A stretch of 64,000 nt of DNA from Chryseobacterium sp. HSC-36S06 (lineage in GTDB: Bacteria > Bacteroidota > Bacteroidia > Flavobacteriales > Weeksellaceae): the NCBI RefSeq assembly GCF_024171485.1, contig NZ_JALJZX010000002.1, positions 372,001-436,000 on the forward strand, given 5' to 3'. Positions 59,701-64,000 of this stretch are shown here, in pieces (position 1 is the stretch's first letter; each line of letters starts with the position of its first letter). The position numbers and the translations under genes are program-made. The notes below the pieces were generated by a model. It was not told where the DNA came from, did no database searches, and worked only from the letters and a program-made list of their open reading frames with translations.

Positions 59701-61212
59701 ATGAAAAGAGACGGCACAAACAAAAGCATCTGGCAAAGCGATTCATCATTCCTGCAGAATACCACAGAAATGCCGGACACGGTCGATACAATAATCGTGG
59801 GTGCGGGGCTTACCGGTATAAGTCTGGCATATGAACTTCAGAAGCGCGGGCAGCGTTGTCTGGTTATCGAACAGCACGATATCGGGTCCGGAACGACCGG
59901 AGGTACCACTGCGCATATCAATAATTTTTTTGATGTATCTTATGATCAGCTGATCAGCCGTTTTGGTTTGGATGCCGCCACCGTGGTAGCTGAAAATGCC
60001 GGAAAGGTAGCTGACAGGATAGCTGAAAACATTCAGGAATGCGGAATTTCCTGCGATTTCGACCGCTGCAGTTTTTATCTTTTAAGTACGGAAGAAAAGC
60101 ATGACAAACAGCTCTCAGATATTTTTTCCGCTCATCAGGAATTGGGAATTCACGGACGGCAGGTGACGGAGATTCCCTTTACAGTGCCTTTCCGTGAAGC
60201 GATTGAAATTGAAGGCCAGGCACAGTTTCATCCTCTCAGATATATTACCGCTCTTGCCCATGAATTCGAGGTGAGAGGTGGAGCAATATTGCTCAATACC
60301 CGGATCAGCAGTCATCAATCCAGCGGAGACCGCGTAGAGGTTTTTACCGAATTCGGAAGAAAATTCACTGCTAAGAATTTGGTTTGGGCCACTCATATTC
60401 CTCCCGGAATCAGCCGCTTCAGCACGATGAATGCACCGTACCGCAGCTATGCCCTTGCAGCGAAACTTGATAGTCCGCCACCGAAGCTCGCGCAGGGAGC
60501 AGATTTATACGATCCCTATCATTATTTCCGCTATCATGAGATTGACGGTCAATGGCATCTGATCATTGGTGGGTTCGATCACAAAACAGGACATGAACAG
60601 GATACCGGGAGACCTTTTGAAGCATTGAAAACTTACGCGAAGGATCATTTTGTTTTTACCGAAATCGTTGAACAGTGGTCGGCGCAATATTACGTGCCTG
60701 TAGACGGGCTGCCGTATATCGGGAGAATGCCCGGTGAAGACCATGTCTTTATTGCTACAGGATATAATGGCAACGGAATGACGTGGGGAACCCTGGCAGC
60801 GGATATTATTGCAGATCTGATGGACGGTCTGGAAAACAGACTGGCGGAAACCGTATCGCCCTCCCGTTTGGAATTCACTGCCAGTGCGCGGGAGTTTGTG
60901 AAGGAAAATATTGATGTCGTATTTCATCTGATCAAAGACCGTTTTAACGCTGATAAAAAAGCTGAACTCGATTCGCTTGAAAACGGGGAAGGAAAAGTCA
61001 TTGTTTTTGAAGGAAAAAATGTGGCCGCATACCGCGATGATCAGGGTGCGGTAAAGCTTCTTTCTGCCATATGCCCTCATATGGGCTGTACAGTGAATTT
61101 CAACACCGCTGAAAAAACCTGGGACTGCCCTTGTCACGGTTCGAGATTCGATACCGACGGCAACCTCCTTACAGCACCTGCCACCGAAAATCTTAAACCG
61201 ATTAACCTCTAA
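59701..61212 (+). CDS. FAD-dependent oxidoreductase with C-terminal Rieske domain
   Basis: The 503-aa protein has an N-terminal FAD-binding DAO-type domain (IIVGAGLTGISLAYELQKRG, about residues 30-50; YIGRMPGEDHVFIATGYNGN near 340-360). A C-terminal Rieske 2Fe-2S domain follows, with Cys-x-His-x-x-Cys (CPHMGC) and CPCHGSRFDTDG. Such proteins oxidise amines or sarcosine-like substrates, but the natural substrate is unknown. No signal peptide is seen. It heads a redox cluster with an 80-aa protein, an SDR and a zinc alcohol dehydrogenase; the 80-aa gene begins directly after its stop codon. Confidence 0.9.
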   Translation: MKRDGTNKSIWQSDSSFLQNTTEMPDTVDTIIVGAGLTGISLAYELQKRGQRCLVIEQHDIGSGTTGGTTAHINNFFDVSYDQLISRFGLDAATVVAENAGKVADRIAENIQECGISCDFDRCSFYLLSTEEKHDKQLSDIFSAHQELGIHGRQVTEIPFTVPFREAIEIEGQAQFHPLRYITALAHEFEVRGGAILLNTRISSHQSSGDRVEVFTEFGRKFTAKNLVWATHIPPGISRFSTMNAPYRSYALAAKLDSPPPKLAQGADLYDPYHYFRYHEIDGQWHLIIGGFDHKTGHEQDTGRPFEALKTYAKDHFVFTEIVEQWSAQYYVPVDGLPYIGRMPGEDHVFIATGYNGNGMTWGTLAADIIADLMDGLENRLAETVSPSRLEFTASAREFVKENIDVVFHLIKDRFNADKKAELDSLENGEGKVIVFEGKNVAAYRDDQGAVKLLSAICPHMGCTVNFNTAEKTWDCPCHGSRFDTDGNLLTAPATENLKPINL

Positions 61213-61455
61213 ATGAAGTATATCATGGAAGCATCAAATCCTGTAACTCCCCGCGGAACTGCCGTGACGATCCCGGGTGAAACCACAAGAATCCAGCATA
61301 ACCTTGGAACCACAGATATTATAGTCGCCCTGTATAATGTCGCTACCGGAAACGAGCTCAACAGTGGCATTACCATTATCGATAAAGATTCGGTGATGAT
61401 TACTACCGCCAGCGGTGCACCTGAACAAATAAGGGTGGTAATCGTTGGTCTCTGA
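61213..61455 (+). CDS. Hypothetical 80-aa beta-rich protein
   Basis: An 80-aa protein starts directly after the stop of the Rieske gene (ATG 61213; Met5 at 61225 is an alternative). ASNPVTPRGTAVTIPGETTR and IQHNLGTTDIIVALYNVATG indicate a small all-beta fold, reminiscent of short domains found in phage-related or bacterial surface proteins. I do not recognise its function. It sits between the Rieske and SDR genes and is probably co-transcribed. Confidence 0.65.
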   Translation: MKYIMEASNPVTPRGTAVTIPGETTRIQHNLGTTDIIVALYNVATGNELNSGITIIDKDSVMITTASGAPEQIRVVIVGL

Positions 61456-61502
61456 TTTCCTGTTTAATGATGTGAAGGCATCTGAATTTTAAAATAATCA
61501 AA

Positions 61503-62519
61503 ATGGATAAAACATTTGACATACATTCCCTGAACGGGAAAACGGTCGTAATTACCGGAGCCAGCAGTGGAATAGGGCGTGCGGCAGCAGAGGCCTTTGC
61601 CATCGAAGGATGTTCCGTCGTGTTGGCTGCACGCGGTGAGCCTGCGCTGGAAGAGATCCTCGAGTTGTGCCGCGGTTTGGGTGCCAGTGCAGTAGCAGTA
61701 CCTACTGACGTATCGGATCCCGTGCAGGTAAAGCATCTTGCAGAGCAGGCCCTGCAGTTCAACGGCCGTATCGATATCTGGATCAACAATGCCGGAGTTA
61801 TGGCTACCGGTAAATTAGAAGAAATGCCGGTGGAAGTAGTGGAACAGGTTGTGAAGACCAATCTGCTGGGCTATCTTTTTGCTGCCCATACTGTTCTTCC
61901 GATTTTTAAAAAACAGGAAGAAGGAGTGCTTATCAATAACATATCCATTGGCGGTTGGATGCCCGCGCCTTACGGCGCAGCATACTCTGCCTCGAAATAT
62001 GGTGCAAGGGGAATGGTAGAAGCACTTCAGGGCGAGGTGTCAGATTTTCCCAATATCCACGTCTGTGCACTTTATCCCGGCATTCAGCGTTCAACAGGCA
62101 ATATGCATTCGGCAAAATACTCAGGTTTTTCCTCTAAAATACCTCCGCTTTCCTTCGATCCGCGCGAACTCGCCGCAAAGATGGTGAAGACGGCGAAGCA
62201 TCCGAAAAAAACGAATTATACCGACTGGACTTCCTTCTTGTTGAAAAATCTTTACGGGGTTTTTCCGAAAGTAATGGTTAACAGTATGTCCGCGGGAATG
62301 AGGCTGATGATGAAGAATTCTGATCCATCTGAAACCAACGGAAACGTATTGGTTCCCTCTGATGAACCGCACCGGATTTATGGGGAAACCATGATTCCGC
62401 CGCCTTCTCCCACCACTAAAAAACTGATGTTTGCAGCATCTTTGGCAGCAGCAGCAGCAGCAGTAATGCTCTTCAGGCATTCGAAAGAACCCAACACTAA
62501 ACCTAAACATTTAAAATAA
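61503..62519 (+). CDS. SDR family oxidoreductase with C-terminal membrane anchor
   Basis: The 338-aa protein has a classic short-chain dehydrogenase domain: cofactor loop TGASSGIGRAAAEAF (about residues 18-32), NNAG, and the catalytic Tyr-x3-Lys in YSASK. An extra C-terminal region of about 60 residues ends in a hydrophobic segment (LMFAASLAAAAAAVMLF) followed by basic residues, so the protein is probably tail-anchored. The alanine run is coded by six GCA repeats. It precedes the alcohol dehydrogenase by 5 nt. The substrate is unknown. Confidence 0.88.
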   Translation: MDKTFDIHSLNGKTVVITGASSGIGRAAAEAFAIEGCSVVLAARGEPALEEILELCRGLGASAVAVPTDVSDPVQVKHLAEQALQFNGRIDIWINNAGVMATGKLEEMPVEVVEQVVKTNLLGYLFAAHTVLPIFKKQEEGVLINNISIGGWMPAPYGAAYSASKYGARGMVEALQGEVSDFPNIHVCALYPGIQRSTGNMHSAKYSGFSSKIPPLSFDPRELAAKMVKTAKHPKKTNYTDWTSFLLKNLYGVFPKVMVNSMSAGMRLMMKNSDPSETNGNVLVPSDEPHRIYGETMIPPPSPTTKKLMFAASLAAAAAAVMLFRHSKEPNTKPKHLK

Positions 62520-62524
62520 AAAAT

Positions 62525-63691
62525 ATGAAAGCAGCCGTATTTCACAGTCCCGGGAAAATAACCTGCGACGAAACAGAAGACCCGAAAATAGAAGCTCAGG
62601 ATGATGTAATTCTGAAAGTAACTTCCACTGCCATCTGCGGTAGTGATCTCCACATGTATTCCGGTGGTATTCCCCAGGCCCGTCCTATGGTGATGGGACA
62701 TGAATTTATGGGGATCGTAGAAGAGACAGGAAGTAATGTCCACGGTTTGAAAGTAGGTGACCGTGTTGTGGTACCTTTCCCAATCGCCTGTGGGGGGTGT
62801 TTTTTCTGCGACCACGATCTTCCGGGTCACTGTGAAAACAGCAATCCGGATATGTATGGACCCGAAGGCGGAATCCTGACTGAAAAGGGTGGAGGCATGT
62901 TTGGCTACAGCGATCTGTACGGAGGTTACAACGGCGGGCAGGCCCAGTATGTCCGTGTCCCTTTCGCCAATACCGGACCCCGAAAAGTGCCGGATCATCT
63001 AACCGATTCTCAGGTTCTTTTTCTCACCGATATCTTCCCGACAGGTTACACAGGAGTAATGTGGGGCGAACTGAAGGGAGGCGAAACTGTTGCGGTTTTC
63101 GGTGCCGGACCCGTAGGAGTAATGGCAGCAAAAAGTGCGGTACTTCACAATGCTTCAAAAATAATTGTAATCGATACGCTGCAGTACCGTCTTGACAGGG
63201 TTAAAGCCCAGACCGGCTGCGAAACCGTCCTGTGGAAAAATGCCAAGGATACCATAGAGGAAATCCGCCATCTGACTCAGGGTCGCGGTGCGGATCTCTG
63301 TATTGATGCAGTAGGTTTTGAGCCGGAGCGCAATATTGTAGACCGGGTAAAAGCCACGGTAAATTTCGAGAAGGGAAGCATAAAGGTATTGGATGCCTGC
63401 TTCAGTGCTGCAAGAAGGGGAGGAAGAATTTCCATCCTCGGGGTTTATCCGGTAAATTATGACAACTTCCGTTTGGGGCAGATTTTTGATAAAGGCCTCA
63501 CTGTAAAAGCTGGGCAGGCTCCGGTTCATGCTGTTATCGATAAACTTTTGGGTTACGTTGCAGAAGGAAAAGTAGTCCTTGATGATGTTATCACTCACCG
63601 GATGTCACTTACCGATGTTGCTAAAGGGTACGAGATCTTCGATAAAAAAGAGGATGGTTGCGTCAAAGTAGTGCTTGACCCATGGAAATAA
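62525..63691 (+). CDS. Zinc-dependent alcohol dehydrogenase
   Basis: The 388-aa medium-chain dehydrogenase has catalytic zinc ligands (CGSDLHMYSG, GHEFMG), a structural zinc lobe with four Cys (CGGCFFCDHDLPGHC) and a Rossmann motif (VFGAGPVGVMAAKSA). The length and the insertion around 120-150 resemble glutathione-independent formaldehyde dehydrogenase and related long-loop members. It is probably the last gene of a redox operon (Rieske/FAD, 80-aa, SDR, ADH). The substrate is not determined. Confidence 0.9.
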   Translation: MKAAVFHSPGKITCDETEDPKIEAQDDVILKVTSTAICGSDLHMYSGGIPQARPMVMGHEFMGIVEETGSNVHGLKVGDRVVVPFPIACGGCFFCDHDLPGHCENSNPDMYGPEGGILTEKGGGMFGYSDLYGGYNGGQAQYVRVPFANTGPRKVPDHLTDSQVLFLTDIFPTGYTGVMWGELKGGETVAVFGAGPVGVMAAKSAVLHNASKIIVIDTLQYRLDRVKAQTGCETVLWKNAKDTIEEIRHLTQGRGADLCIDAVGFEPERNIVDRVKATVNFEKGSIKVLDACFSAARRGGRISILGVYPVNYDNFRLGQIFDKGLTVKAGQAPVHAVIDKLLGYVAEGKVVLDDVITHRMSLTDVAKGYEIFDKKEDGCVKVVLDPWK

Positions 63692-63753
63692 CTTCCCAAT
63701 CTTTCTTAAAATATTTTCCGCGCATACAAAAAAAATCAGTAATTTTAGAATAA

Positions 63754-63790
63754 CAATTCATCCTGCAGGTTCTGCAGGGTGAAGTTCTTT
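63754..63790 (+). terminator. Probable terminator
   Basis: The stem TTCATCCTGCAG/CTGCAGGGTGAA (one G-T pair) is followed by TTCTTTTATT, downstream of the alcohol dehydrogenase. Confidence 0.5.
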
Positions 63791-63882
63791 TATTAATTTC
63801 AAAATAAGGTGAAATTTCCGCGAGGGGCTGGGAGAAGAGGTGGGAGGAAAATCCGACTGACGTTTTTAAAATATTTACAGAG

Positions 63883-64000
63883 ATGCCCAGTAAAAACCAA
63901 CAGATCCGGGAACTCAGTTTTCACATTGAACTTCTGGAGAATTATTTCAGAAATACAATTATTCCGCAGCTCTTTATTGATGGTACGCTGCGGCTTCAGA
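63883..64000 (+). CDS. Partial gene, probable PAS-domain sensor protein
   Basis: The frame is open to the end of the window (39 codons). HIELLENYFRNTIIPQLFID resembles the start of the PAS domain in CheB/CheR-type fusions and hybrid sensor proteins of Bacteroidota (E-L-x-x-Y-x-x-x-T-x-I-P-x-L-F). The rest is outside the window. The first ATG is at 63883; the frame is also open upstream to 63808 without another ATG. Confidence 0.5.
   Translation, partial: MPSKNQQIRELSFHIELLENYFRNTIIPQLFIDGTLRLQ

Overview
The window is a chromosomal segment from a member of the Bacteroidota, most likely class Flavobacteriia (Chryseobacterium/Kaistella-like Weeksellaceae). This rests on several signs: proteins with type IX secretion C-terminal sorting domains, an E1 2-oxoacid dehydrogenase with alpha and beta fused in one chain, a serC-serA-DUF1015 cluster beside a dicluster ferredoxin and a LuxC-like acyl-CoA reductase, a membrane-anchored TPR/AraC regulator, AT-rich spacers, and TAnnTTTG promoter elements with few Shine-Dalgarno sequences. 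I see no rRNA, tRNA or CRISPR array.

Region 1 (1-27166) is housekeeping chromosome: TPR/AraC regulator, E1 and E3 (lpdA) of a 2-oxoacid dehydrogenase with a DUF305 lipoprotein between them, S9 peptidase, patatin, diacylglycerol kinase, M28-type peptidase, DUF1015/serA/serC, ferredoxin, acyl-CoA reductase, DUF4286, gyrA, a TPR protein, a T9SS cargo protein, aminopeptidase P, a sterol-desaturase-family protein and mnmE.

Region 2 (27149-43036) is a genomic island of about 15.9 kb inserted exactly at the 3' end of mnmE. An 18-bp att-like sequence overlapping the mnmE stop codon recurs (15/18 identical) at 43019-43036. A mnmE-type terminator lies just beyond that copy, where it would have followed mnmE before insertion. 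The island holds a tyrosine integrase broken by one in-frame TGA, an excisionase-like HTH protein, a VapE-type helicase/primase-like protein, 1 kb of iteron-like repeats and hairpins, and an AbiEi-like antitoxin whose toxin is cut to 26 codons. A type I restriction-modification locus (hsdM, hsdS, hsdR) follows. Between hsdS and hsdR sit two strongly AT-rich cargo modules: a 597-aa unknown protein plus a RES-domain protein on the + strand, and a 130/375-aa unknown pair on the - strand. A broken duplicate of the hsdR 5' end lies between the two modules. This locus is the best candidate for an undescribed defence arrangement.

Region 3 (43037-48083) is a graveyard: fragments of a hydroxyisourate hydrolase, a GlcG-like protein, a small HTH protein and a TonB-dependent receptor, together with dispersed GC-rich repeats. 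A few intact genes remain (80-aa hypothetical, META-domain lipoprotein, chloramphenicol-acetyltransferase-family protein).

Region 4 (48084-64000) begins with a universal stress protein, then an arsenic operon: arsR, DUF6428, LMW-phosphatase-type arsenate reductase, two-domain arsA and acr3. An Lrp/AsnC regulator diverges from a methionine gamma-lyase-type enzyme. Next come a stand-alone MnmA C-terminal-like protein overlapping a secreted endonuclease I, a secreted hypothetical protein, a CinA-type amidohydrolase, and a redox cluster (FAD/Rieske oxidoreductase, 80-aa protein, membrane-tailed SDR, zinc alcohol dehydrogenase). The window ends inside a probable PAS-domain protein.
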